This document shows, piece after piece, positions 16,871 to 24,417 of a stretch of DNA of 43,207 nucleotides. Position 1 is the stretch's first letter, and every line of letters starts with the position of its first letter. The stretch covers positions 1-43,207 of the forward strand of contig NZ_JASEFJ010000016.1 of assembly GCF_030019085.1 (NCBI RefSeq), read 5' to 3'. The DNA is from Methanoculleus sp. (GTDB lineage: Archaea; Halobacteriota; Methanomicrobia; Methanomicrobiales; Methanoculleaceae). The notes beneath the pieces are model-generated. The model saw only the letters and a program-made list of their open reading frames with translations, made no database searches and was not told where the DNA came from. A program made the position numbers and the translations under genes.

Positions 16871-18157
16871 ATGACTGGAGGGAGGGGAACAAAAGATGCC
16901 GTGAAAGCGTCCACCACAGGAGGCGATGGCGGCGAATCACCGGACCCGGGAAGAGATCTCTGTCTCTCGATCCTTCGCGAAGCCCCTGACGGGTTCGTTA
17001 TTCTTGACCGGGAAAATAGGTACCGCTACATAAACCCGGCCTTTACCAGGATCACGGGGTATTCAAGGGAGGATCTCCCAGATGTCAGCACCTGGTTTGA
17101 GTGCGCCTACCCAAACCCTGCCTACCGCCAGAAGGTGTATGAAATCAGGCAGGAACTCTTCAGCGGCGGTTGCGACTCTATGGTTGTTACCATTGTCCGG
17201 AAAGACGGCAGGGTGCGCGATATCGAGGTTCGCCGAACACCCATCAATGACGACTTTGAGCTCCTGACAGTAAGGGACGTCACCGAGCAGACGCTGATCG
17301 AGGAGAGCCTTCAACAGACCCAGTCTGAACTGACAACTGTGATCGATTCTTTCCCGGATCTCTTCCTCCGGTTGAACGCTGACGGCACGATCCTGGACAT
17401 AAAGGCCGGTCGGCTGGTGGAGAGGCCAATGATCACCCGGGCTCAACTGGGGCGACGGCTACAGGATCTGCTACCTCCAGGAGTAAGCAAGGCTTTCGTG
17501 GGTGCAATGCAGGAGGCTTTCAGAACCAACACCTGCACCACACCTATCGAGTTTGAGTGCAGGGCGCGGGGAGAGACATGCTACTACGAAATCAGGGTTG
17601 TGCCGCTCTATGACACACACCTGATGGCCATAATCAGGGACATAACGGAGAGAAAGAGGGCCGAAGAGGAACTGCACAGTTGCCGCGCGCACCTGGAGGA
17701 GGTAGTTGCCGAGCGGACTGCCGAACTCAGGCAGGCGAACGAGCAACTCGAGCACCTCCTCTACTGCATCGAGGTGACCGAACGCAGAGCTGCAGAAAGG
17801 TGGCTGGAACGATCGGTTGAGAAGGGAACTATCGGCGCGGATGAACCCGAGACCGTGAGGATCACCACCGATGAGATGGGGACGATCATCATCGCCGACC
17901 TGACGGCAGAAGACCTCACCGGCTTTAGCAGGGACGAACTGGTCGGGAAAGCGATCTGGTCGCTCTTTTCAGGCGGTGATCCGGGAGAGACCCTCAGCCA
18001 TGAGGTGCTGGAGGGCGGCAGATCCGCTGATTGCTCAGAAGGTGTGGTGCTTGTGAGAAAAGACGGATCGAAAGAGGCGGTTCGTATCACCGCCGAGCCC
18101 ATCAAGAGTGCGGAGGGTTTTGTGATCGGCATGATCTGCACACTGCGAAAGGCCTGA
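16871..18157 (+). CDS. PAS-domain signalling protein without a kinase domain
   Basis: A soluble protein of about 428 residues with three PAS domains. PAS1 (about residues 30-135) has DGFVILDRENRYRYINPAFT and RITGYSREDLP, ending in VRDVTEQ. PAS2 (about 145-265) has VIDSFPDLFLRLNADGTILDI and ends in IIRDITERKRAEEEL. A coiled coil follows (AHLEEVVAERTAELRQANEQ). PAS3 (about 320-428) contains TAEDLTGFSRDELVGKAIW and FVIGMICTLRK at the very end. No H-box, HATPase, GGDEF or receiver domain is present, so it is a sensor or adaptor rather than a histidine kinase by itself. The frame is open from GTG at 16823, but ATG at 16871 is preceded by GAGGATC and is preferred. The 231 bases before it show a TATA-like AATATATTTA near 16787. 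Confidence 0.83.
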   Translation: MTGGRGTKDAVKASTTGGDGGESPDPGRDLCLSILREAPDGFVILDRENRYRYINPAFTRITGYSREDLPDVSTWFECAYPNPAYRQKVYEIRQELFSGGCDSMVVTIVRKDGRVRDIEVRRTPINDDFELLTVRDVTEQTLIEESLQQTQSELTTVIDSFPDLFLRLNADGTILDIKAGRLVERPMITRAQLGRRLQDLLPPGVSKAFVGAMQEAFRTNTCTTPIEFECRARGETCYYEIRVVPLYDTHLMAIIRDITERKRAEEELHSCRAHLEEVVAERTAELRQANEQLEHLLYCIEVTERRAAERWLERSVEKGTIGADEPETVRITTDEMGTIIIADLTAEDLTGFSRDELVGKAIWSLFSGGDPGETLSHEVLEGGRSADCSEGVVLVRKDGSKEAVRITAEPIKSAEGFVIGMICTLRKA

Positions 18158-18164
18158 GCGGACT

Positions 18165-18950
18165 TCAGAGCCTGAACCCGCATGACTCCGGATGCACCGT
18201 CCCGGGGTTCTGGGGGGCCACGGCAATTCCCACCTGGTCTGAGTAGAGGCCGAGCCCCTCGAGCGCTGAGAGCAGCACACGATCGGGGGTGTTGTTGATC
18301 TCGCTCAGATGGGCAAGCATCGCCATCTGGATACGATCGGCAAGCCGCTGTAGACATCGGGCTGCGTCAGGGTTTGAGAGATGGCCTCTCTTCGATCTTA
18401 TCCTGTTCTTTAAGTAAGCAGGGTACGGACCTTTCTCAAGCATATCCGGGCAATGATTGCTCTCGAGCAGAACAGCGTCGCAGGTGGCGAGTCGATCAAA
18501 GATTGTGGTGGTGATGGTACCTGTATCGGTGCAACACCCCAGACGGAGATCCCCTTCAGCGATACAGAATCCGCAGGGTTCCCTGGCGTCGTGAGATGTC
18601 GGGAAGGGCTCGATCGAGAAATCGCCGAGGGTGAACCTTTCGCCAGAACGGCACCGCCGGAGATCTGCGGGTGCACCGCAGGACTTTTCCAGGTAAGTCT
18701 CCAACGTGCCGCCGGTTGCATAGACTGGAACATCAAGCCTCCTTGAGAGGAGGTCGAGACCACGGATGTGGTCGATGTGTTCGTGCGTGACTAGTATACC
18801 CTCGATGAGCGAGGCGTCCCCGCCGGCGGCATCAAGGCGCCGGAGCGTCTCACGGGCGGAGAGACCGGCGTCGATGAGCAGCGCGCCCCGCTCACCCTGA
18901 AGGTAGGCACAGTTACCTTTGCTCCCGCTGGCAAGGATCGTCAGTTTCAT
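18165..18950 (-). CDS. Metallo-beta-lactamase fold hydrolase, YycJ/WalJ-like
   Basis: A 261-residue MBL-fold metallohydrolase. The metal-binding motif is THEHIDH (about residues 55-61), with the strand before it in GGDASLIEGILVTHEHIDH. The third metal histidine is in PFPTSHDAREPCGF, the aspartate ligand is in LRLGCCTDTGTIT, and the final histidine in LLESNHCPDML or LAHLSEINN. The N-terminal LTILASGSKGNCAYLQGE is characteristic of the YycJ/WalJ group, which includes exonuclease-like enzymes. The reading frame extends to 19001, but MKLTILASGSKGNC is the natural start. It is convergent with the PAS gene, 7 bases apart, and a TATA-like CTTTATCTCTT lies about 35 bases upstream. Confidence 0.85.
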   Translation of the reverse strand: MKLTILASGSKGNCAYLQGERGALLIDAGLSARETLRRLDAAGGDASLIEGILVTHEHIDHIRGLDLLSRRLDVPVYATGGTLETYLEKSCGAPADLRRCRSGERFTLGDFSIEPFPTSHDAREPCGFCIAEGDLRLGCCTDTGTITTTIFDRLATCDAVLLESNHCPDMLEKGPYPAYLKNRIRSKRGHLSNPDAARCLQRLADRIQMAMLAHLSEINNTPDRVLLSALEGLGLYSDQVGIAVAPQNPGTVHPESCGFRL

Positions 18951-19136
18951 CAGTTCCGTTAAGATTCTCTGGAGATAAGAGATAAAGGTATTTGAGGCCA
19001 CCAGATCAGTTCCTTGAAGTCGGGGCCAGCCAGCCTGATGAACCTTTCCGGTGACTGAACTGCGGGAGACCTGTATCGCCGCAGACCGTTTTACCTCATC
19101 TGGATCTCGGGGTGCCTGGTTTTCAGGGTAAAAGGT

Positions 19137-21080
19137 TTAAGTCAGGAACAAGCTGGTGGCATCCAGGAGGGCTGCTCCAGTTGTCCTGGGTGCTGCAGCA
19201 TCGCCGATTATATCCAGGCGTGGCACCTTTCCCAGGAGTTCATAATAAAGTTCCTGCCGGGGCGCCATGCTGCCAGCGACCACAATCGCATCCACGCTTT
19301 CCACCGTGGAGGTGGTTCCGTAGTATGGGTTGAACAATGTGACTCTCTTGCCTTCATAACTGGTGACAACCTGCATGGGCTCGGTTCGAACCTGAAGTTT
19401 TCCCAGACGCTGGAAAAGGGGTAACGAGATGCTCGGATCGACGTTCATCGCCATGGTAAAACCTGGTGTCACCCAGGTCACGCGTTTGCCCTGCGCTGCG
19501 AGCAGTTCGACAACTCCTGCCCCTTCGATGGTTCCCCCGTAATCCAGCACCAGCACGTGATTACCCTTCACCCGTCCGTCAAGAGCATCCTGCGTTGTGA
19601 AGGATCCGGATCTCGCATCACTGCCGTTTACCCCGCCAGATACCATCTGCGAACCGGTGGCGATGATAACCCATTCAGGTCTCTCCGCGAGCACCGTTTC
19701 GGCATCTGCTGCCACCCCTCTGCGCAGCTCCACTTTGAGAGCCCGGAGGGCATACTCCTCATATCGTGTAATACCTTCAAACTCTGACCTGTCCGGTAGA
19801 CGACTCTCCCACTTTATCCGCCCGCCAACCTCATCCTCCTTCTCAAAGAGCACAACCCTATGACCCTGTCTGGAGGCAACCTCAGCGGCTCTCATTCCGG
19901 CAGGTCCACCACCAACGACCACCACCTTCCCGGGCCGCCGGGCTGGCCGGGCCTGTTTTTCATGACCGTAGATCTCCTCAAAACCGGTGGCCGGGTTCAC
20001 AACGCACATGATGGGCTTATCGGCCAGAAGGCGACTGAGACAGAAATTACAACCAATACAGGTCATGATACCTTCTTCCTCACCGTTCTGAACTTTTTCT
20101 ACCCAGAAAGGATCGGCTATCAACTGGCGCGCCATGCCGATCATATCACAGGAACCATCTGCCAGAGCAGCCTCACCCTCATCCGGACGGACAATCCGCC
20201 CATGACCGATCACCGGGACAGAAATAGCAGCTTTCAGGCGCGCTACATCCGGCAGCAAAAAGCCATGTTCAATCGGGGAGGGCGGGATCATCATCGAAAT
20301 TGTCTCCCATGTGCCTGAATCACTGGATATGTAATCGGCGATCCCGGCAAACATCCTGGCAAACTCGATGGCATCGTCAATCCCAAGACCATCTGGAAGA
20401 TACTCATTGAGGTCAAGACGTATCCCCAGTGGTCTGTCCCCTATTGCCTCACGTATGGTCTGCAGTACCTCAAGAACTATACGTGCCCGATTTTTGGCCG
20501 AACCACCATATTCGTCGCTCCGGTGGTTGGAATGGGGTGAGAGGAACTGGCGAAGCACGCCGTCGTGTGCCACCTTGATCTCAACGCCGTCAAACCCTGC
20601 ATCTATTAAATTGGCTGCAGAAACACCAAACCCTGCCACGATCTCATGGATCTGTGAGACCGTCATCGGCCAGGGGGTCTCACCAATGGTCATGTCAGGC
20701 TGTGCTGATGGTGCCCATAATGGGCGGTGGGTCTCAATGCTTCGTGACTGGTTGCCGTAATGGGTAAGCTGACCAAAGACCCGGGCCCCGAACCCATGAA
20801 CAGCATCGGTGATCTCTTTCAGGCCTGGAATGCACCTTTTATCGAAAGCATGAACCATATGGGCATAACTGCCAGATGGATGCACACCCATGCTCGGTAC
20901 AACAACAAGGCCAACGCCGCCCATGGCACGCTCGCGGTAATAGAAGACCTGTTTGCGTGTGGGCATATGGTCCTCCCCACCAAAGGCAGGTTCATGTGGT
21001 AGCATCACGATGCGGTTGCGGATCTCCACATTTCGAATCACGATGGGCGAAAGAAGGTGCGGATACTTTTTTGAAACCAT
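19137..21080 (-). CDS. Old Yellow Enzyme-type NADH:flavin oxidoreductase / dienoyl-CoA reductase-like flavoprotein
   Basis: A 647-residue two-part flavoprotein like 2,4-dienoyl-CoA reductase. The N-terminal FMN TIM barrel (about residues 8-345) has the catalytic-site region FGQLTHYGNQSRS and the phosphate motif IGMARQLIADPFW. An iron-sulfur motif follows: CIGCNFCLSRLLADKPIMC, with spacing C-x2-C-x2-C-x11-C, one residue shorter between the second and third cysteine than in the Escherichia coli enzyme as I recall it. The C-terminal half holds a dinucleotide-binding GGGPAGMRAAEVASRQG and a second one near HVLVLDYGGTIEGAGVVELLA. The start follows GAGGTGA. Substrate is unknown; enoate, amine and steroid-type substrates all occur in the family. 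It is a single gene, flanked by repeat-rich noncoding DNA, and may be acquired. Confidence 0.85.
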   Translation of the reverse strand: MVSKKYPHLLSPIVIRNVEIRNRIVMLPHEPAFGGEDHMPTRKQVFYYRERAMGGVGLVVVPSMGVHPSGSYAHMVHAFDKRCIPGLKEITDAVHGFGARVFGQLTHYGNQSRSIETHRPLWAPSAQPDMTIGETPWPMTVSQIHEIVAGFGVSAANLIDAGFDGVEIKVAHDGVLRQFLSPHSNHRSDEYGGSAKNRARIVLEVLQTIREAIGDRPLGIRLDLNEYLPDGLGIDDAIEFARMFAGIADYISSDSGTWETISMMIPPSPIEHGFLLPDVARLKAAISVPVIGHGRIVRPDEGEAALADGSCDMIGMARQLIADPFWVEKVQNGEEEGIMTCIGCNFCLSRLLADKPIMCVVNPATGFEEIYGHEKQARPARRPGKVVVVGGGPAGMRAAEVASRQGHRVVLFEKEDEVGGRIKWESRLPDRSEFEGITRYEEYALRALKVELRRGVAADAETVLAERPEWVIIATGSQMVSGGVNGSDARSGSFTTQDALDGRVKGNHVLVLDYGGTIEGAGVVELLAAQGKRVTWVTPGFTMAMNVDPSISLPLFQRLGKLQVRTEPMQVVTSYEGKRVTLFNPYYGTTSTVESVDAIVVAGSMAPRQELYYELLGKVPRLDIIGDAAAPRTTGAALLDATSLFLT

Positions 21081-21922
21081 TTTTCACCTCATTTATCAGA
21101 TTGAACGGTAGTGGTCTGTAATAATACATATTCTTGATCCAGGAGACTACCAAAAACCAATATCAAATGGCGTCCACACGAACGGGCACAGGCGAAGTTC
21201 GGTCTTCAAGGGCCCTGCTGCTTCGTTGTCTAATGCCGCCCTCCTGGATAGGAGCGGTCAGAGAGGAGACACTCTTACCTACCCACCGATGGCCCCCCGA
21301 TACCTGGACTTAATCGGCAGGTTTACTTCGGCGCAGGAGAGGGTATAAAATCAATATCTTCTGGCTTTACGCTGGTTTGATGACCCTCTGCCTGGAGAGG
21401 TTGCAGGGTATGCGTATCGCCGCAGACCCGCAGACCGACTGTAAGGAGGGCAGGGGTGATGGAGAACGAGGGATAAACCAGTTACAGGCAGAGATAGGGA
21501 GGAGGACTTTAAGTCCCCCATCCCCGTCAGCCCCTCCCATGCCCAAAATGGGTGATTTTTCATCGACATCCTGCCAGAAACGGCGTCTCTGTCAGTTTTC
21601 AGACAGAATCCGTCCATACAACGGCAATTGCCACCCACCGCCTGCCCCTTTGAGGGGGGCGGGATTTGAGACTGTTCGACGAGAGACGTTCGGTACGAGT
21701 GACTCGATTGCATCGGCGGACCGGTCTCACGGTCTACGGGCATACTACCGCAAAAGGGGGCGCGTTTACAGTTTAGAATCGTTGATTTGATGGCCTCAGA
21801 AAAGGTGGGCCAACCCACCAAAATCCTAATCGTATTGAGAAGAGAAGATCTCAGGAGAATTGCTATGGCCGGGCCGTATAAACTAACAGTTCTGCGGTGA
21901 AGGAGGAGGTGCGCCTGCGAGG
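21081..21922. other. Long intergenic region with a dispersed repeat; no convincing gene
   Basis: Over 840 bases without a supported gene. The first 70 bases hold the flavoprotein promoter (minus strand, TATA-like AATATGTATTATTA). The stretch 21377-21790 is an open frame on the plus strand of 137 codons but has no recognisable protein, a poor start context and an irregular composition, so I do not call it. Copy 2 of a dispersed repeat lies at its end. A TATA-like CGTATAAAC near 21882 and AGGAGGAGGT at 21901 serve the TSUP gene. Confidence 0.6.
21678..21797 (+). repeat. Dispersed repeat, copy 2
   Basis: This 120-base segment matches the reverse complement of 14984-15105 end to end. Shared blocks are GACGAG at the start, ACGAGTGA, GATTGCATCGG, CCGGTCTCACGGTCT, and GTTGATTTGATGGCCTC at the end. 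A shorter third relative is at 29328-29382. Confidence 0.75.
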
Positions 21923-22720
21923 ATGGTTGTTGAGTTCACAATCTGGTGGATCCTGCCGCTGGTCCTGATCGGGTTTATCATAGGTCTGCTGGTGAGTATC
22001 TTCGGCGGTGGTGGCGGTTTCTTCTACGTGCCTCTTCTGACACTCATCTTTCAGGTGCCGACGCAGTATGCCGTCGCCACCTCCCTTGCCTCGATCATCC
22101 CCACCACCATTCTTGGTTCTGTCGGACATTACCGCCAGGGCAACCTGGACGTCTCCCTTGGTTTGATCTTTGGTACTGGCGGAATCATAGGTGCGTTCTT
22201 CGGTGCCTTTGCATCGGGCATGATCCCTCCGCCACTCATGGGGAAACTCTTCGGCATCTTCATGATCGTGCTGAGCATTCCAATGCTTTTCAGCGCCAGG
22301 AAGAGAGCGGGTGCCGGCACAGACGGGAGACCTGCTGTCTCATATCCCCTCACAGCGGCCAGGGCGGCCGAGGGCACGATCTTTGGCATCGTTTCAGGCG
22401 CCATGGCAGGGCTATTCGGGGTGAGTGGAACGCCGCCGGTCATCGCCGGATTGTATCTCATGGGGCTGCCTGCTATAAAGGTGGTTGGAACTTCCATATT
22501 CGTCCTCCTCTTCAACGCCGTTGCAGGTCTGAGCGGCCACCTCGCAATCGGACAGGTTCACTGGGGGCTGACCCTCTTCCTTGCGGCCGGAGCGGCTACA
22601 GGGGCGTATCTTGGACCGCGATACCTGAGCAGGATAAAAACACCCGCCATGGAAAGGTTCTACGGACGATTCTTCACCATGCTGGTCATCGCACTTGGAG
22701 TCGTCATGATCCTGGATTGA
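21923..22720 (+). CDS. TSUP (TauE/SafE) family permease
   Basis: A 265-residue membrane protein of the TSUP/TauE/SafE family, which exports sulfite, sulfoacetate or other anions. Eight or so hydrophobic helices are visible: WWILPLVLIGFIIGLLVSIF, the glycine-rich FGGGGGFFYVPLL, LASIIPTTILGSVGHYRQG, LIFGTGGIIGAFFGAF, LFGIFMIVLSIPMLF, then the second half with IFGIVSGAMAGLFGVSG, KVVGTSIFVLLFNAVAGLSG and TMLVIALGVVMIL. The two halves each carry the inverted-repeat motif (GGGGGFFYVP and GVSGTPPVI). An AGGAGGAGGT precedes the ATG at an 11-base spacing. Substrate is unknown; there is no sulfur-metabolism gene beside it. Confidence 0.9.
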   Translation: MVVEFTIWWILPLVLIGFIIGLLVSIFGGGGGFFYVPLLTLIFQVPTQYAVATSLASIIPTTILGSVGHYRQGNLDVSLGLIFGTGGIIGAFFGAFASGMIPPPLMGKLFGIFMIVLSIPMLFSARKRAGAGTDGRPAVSYPLTAARAAEGTIFGIVSGAMAGLFGVSGTPPVIAGLYLMGLPAIKVVGTSIFVLLFNAVAGLSGHLAIGQVHWGLTLFLAAGAATGAYLGPRYLSRIKTPAMERFYGRFFTMLVIALGVVMILD

Positions 22721-22788
22721 CGAAACCAACCGATGGGAGCGGGTCTGTGTGAGGGTTCCGGCGAACCACCAAACGAGATGGCAGTCTC

Positions 22789-23076
22789 TTGTTGACACGG
22801 CCAGTGGATAGGGTTCCTGTGTACGTCAGCGCGATCGGACCGCGCGCGGCAAAACCGGCAGGTCGCCGCGGCGACCACCTCATCAGTTTTGCAAACAATC
22901 CCCGCTACGTCAAGGAAGAACTCCTGCCAAACTTTGAGAATGGCGCCAGAGAGTCTGGAAAAGATCCGAAAACCATGGAATGTGCCGGACACTTTGCTTA
23001 AGTCTACGACACGGATCAGGTTGTCCTCCACGATGACCTGCAGCAGATGCCGGTACAATTAGTGGAGGGGCTTTAG
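22789..23076 (+). pseudogene. Remnant of an F420-dependent LLM-type oxidoreductase
   Basis: A 70-codon frame reads RVPVYVSAIGPRAAKPAGRR followed by GDHLISFANNPRYVKEELLP and NFENGARESGKDPKTMEC, which matches the central part of F420-dependent LLM (bacterial-luciferase-like) oxidoreductases related to Mer and F420-dependent glucose-6-phosphate dehydrogenase. After an in-frame TAA at 22999-23001 the same frame continues as VYDTDQVVLHDDLQQMPVQL. The N-terminal half of the barrel (about 180 residues) is absent and no proper start exists. It is therefore a 5'-truncated, stop-interrupted gene fragment just downstream of the TSUP gene. The intact family member mer lies 1.4 kb away, but the fragment belongs to another LLM subgroup. 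Confidence 0.75.
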
Positions 23077-23116
23077 AGAGGGCCATGTCAAGCGGGATAA
23101 CCCCGATCTTTAACTT

Positions 23117-23196
23117 GCGGGGGTGAAGGGGGCGGAGCGGGAAGACCCCACCCTTCGGGGTGGGGATGAAAGCAGAGCCGCCCCCTTCACCCCCGC
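23117..23196 (+). repeat. Nested palindrome: 19-base perfect inverted repeat around a UUCG hairpin
   Basis: Left arm GCGGGGGTGAAGGGGGCGG (23117-23135) and right arm 23178-23196 are perfect reverse complements over 19 bases. Between them a second perfect stem, CCCCACCC (23146-23153) and GGGTGGGG (23158-23165), closes the loop TTCG, giving a very stable cUUCGg tetraloop in RNA. The inner part, GAAG + hairpin + ATGAAAG, has the same layout as the IS200/IS605 end hairpin at 42446-42476. It may be a palindromic mobile-element end or a structured RNA. No U-tract follows on either strand, so it is not a simple intrinsic terminator. Confidence 0.85.
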
Positions 23197-23338
23197 TAGA
23201 TAAAAAAAGCACCTGAAATGGGAAACGCGCGGCTCTGGATGCGTTCATCTCAAGAAGAAGATGGGGCTGATACCCTCCAGAAACAGCACCAGTCAGGTGA
23301 ATATAGGAGGGCGAGCGGATCTAACGGTACCTGGATTG

Positions 23339-24292
23339 TCACCGGTCCAGGGTGGTCTCCAGAGGATCCTTACCCCTGAAGAGTGCGCCAAGGTCTTCAG
23401 GAAGTGTCAGGATGACCGGTTCCAGGTGCAGCCTCTCCATGAACGCCGAGTCGCACATGGAGAGGTCGTTCGGGTTTAAACGGGCGATTACGGAGCAAAA
23501 AGTCCGATGACCCCGCCCCGAGTTTCTGGCTGAGTCAAAGTAGATTGCGACATTGAACGCGTGGGTACCAAGACCCCGGTAGAAGTCGATGACCCTGAGG
23601 ATGCCGTCTGCCAGCGGTTCGATGCAGGGTTCGAACTCCTCAAGCGTCGATACCGGGAGGACACCCCGGACCTCCCTCTCGCCGAGAGGAACGGGGTTTG
23701 CCGACCAGAAGATCTCGTTCTCGAAGAGAAACCGTTCCGAAGTGCGTTCGTGTTCCACAAGGTCGTCCCAGTAGGAGCGATGGTGGTCGGCAAGGTAACG
23801 ATCTCCGGCGGTTAGGTAGAGTCCTGCAAGATGGGTGGGTTTCTCATCGGCGATCCCCTGCAGATGGGGGTGGAATATGCTCGCACCGGCCGAGGGGAGG
23901 TAATTCCAGTTGATGCTTGCGTATCCAGGAAATCTGATGAGCGCCTCAACCGTGCCAGATATAGCATCGGTGAGGTTTTTCCTATCAAATCGGTCAGGTG
24001 CGTGTTCGGGTGTGATCACCGTGACCACGTGGCGAGCGGCGAAAGGGTAGAGGTTCGGAAACGTGACGCTTTTCCCGCGCCGGATTCGACTGCCGTCCTC
24101 AAACGTCGGGGTTGAGGTCTCCAGTGTGCCGGGGCAGAACGGGCAGCCCTCATCTGAGGTTGGCATGACGGGAGCGGCGTCGATATGCCGCTCCATCCTG
24201 GCGGGGCTGATCCGGCACATGAGCCCGGTGAGGGTCTCCCTGCGGTATTGCAGGGTGCCGCGTTCAGTCCGGATCTCATCTGTGGTGAACAT
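23339..24292 (-). CDS. Galactose-1-phosphate uridylyltransferase-like nucleotidyltransferase
   Basis: A 317-residue HIT-superfamily protein of the GalT type, which transfers a nucleotidyl group between sugar phosphates. The N-terminal zinc-type pair CPFC (about residues 50-53) and ITPEHAPDRFD are followed by the active-site region NWNYLPSAGASIFHPHLQGI, with the H-P-H nucleophile motif. A second half has FENEIFWSANPVPLGEREV and the C-terminal IYFDSARNSGRGHRTFCSVI. The true substrate is uncertain; many archaeal GalT homologues act on nucleotide sugars for surface glycans. A TATA-like GGTTTATACACC lies 38 bases upstream of the ATG, and GAGGGG directly before it. It is a single gene, 125 bases after mer. 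Confidence 0.8.
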   Translation of the reverse strand: MFTTDEIRTERGTLQYRRETLTGLMCRISPARMERHIDAAPVMPTSDEGCPFCPGTLETSTPTFEDGSRIRRGKSVTFPNLYPFAARHVVTVITPEHAPDRFDRKNLTDAISGTVEALIRFPGYASINWNYLPSAGASIFHPHLQGIADEKPTHLAGLYLTAGDRYLADHHRSYWDDLVEHERTSERFLFENEIFWSANPVPLGEREVRGVLPVSTLEEFEPCIEPLADGILRVIDFYRGLGTHAFNVAIYFDSARNSGRGHRTFCSVIARLNPNDLSMCDSAFMERLHLEPVILTLPEDLGALFRGKDPLETTLDR

Positions 24293-24417
24293 GCCCCTCA
24301 GTACCCCCGTTGGCGTCTCAGGTGTATAAACCTGTCAGAACGGCGGATGAGGTGGATAGAGATATGACGGAGTGGCAGTGGTATCTATAAAAAGGGGGGA
24401 GTTGTGTTTTTCCCGCC

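Noticed and set aside
19060-19095. Shared TATCGCCGCAGACC with 21415-21430 as a repeat
   Set aside because: Only about 14 bases match and the flanks do not align, so chance cannot be excluded.
21377-21790. Open frame of 137 codons on the plus strand in the gap before the TSUP gene
   Set aside because: No recognisable protein, poor start context, and its last third is the dispersed repeat; composition differs from the neighbouring genes.
23117-23196. Intrinsic terminator
   Set aside because: The stem is far longer than needed and no U-tract follows on either strand; listed as a palindromic repeat instead.
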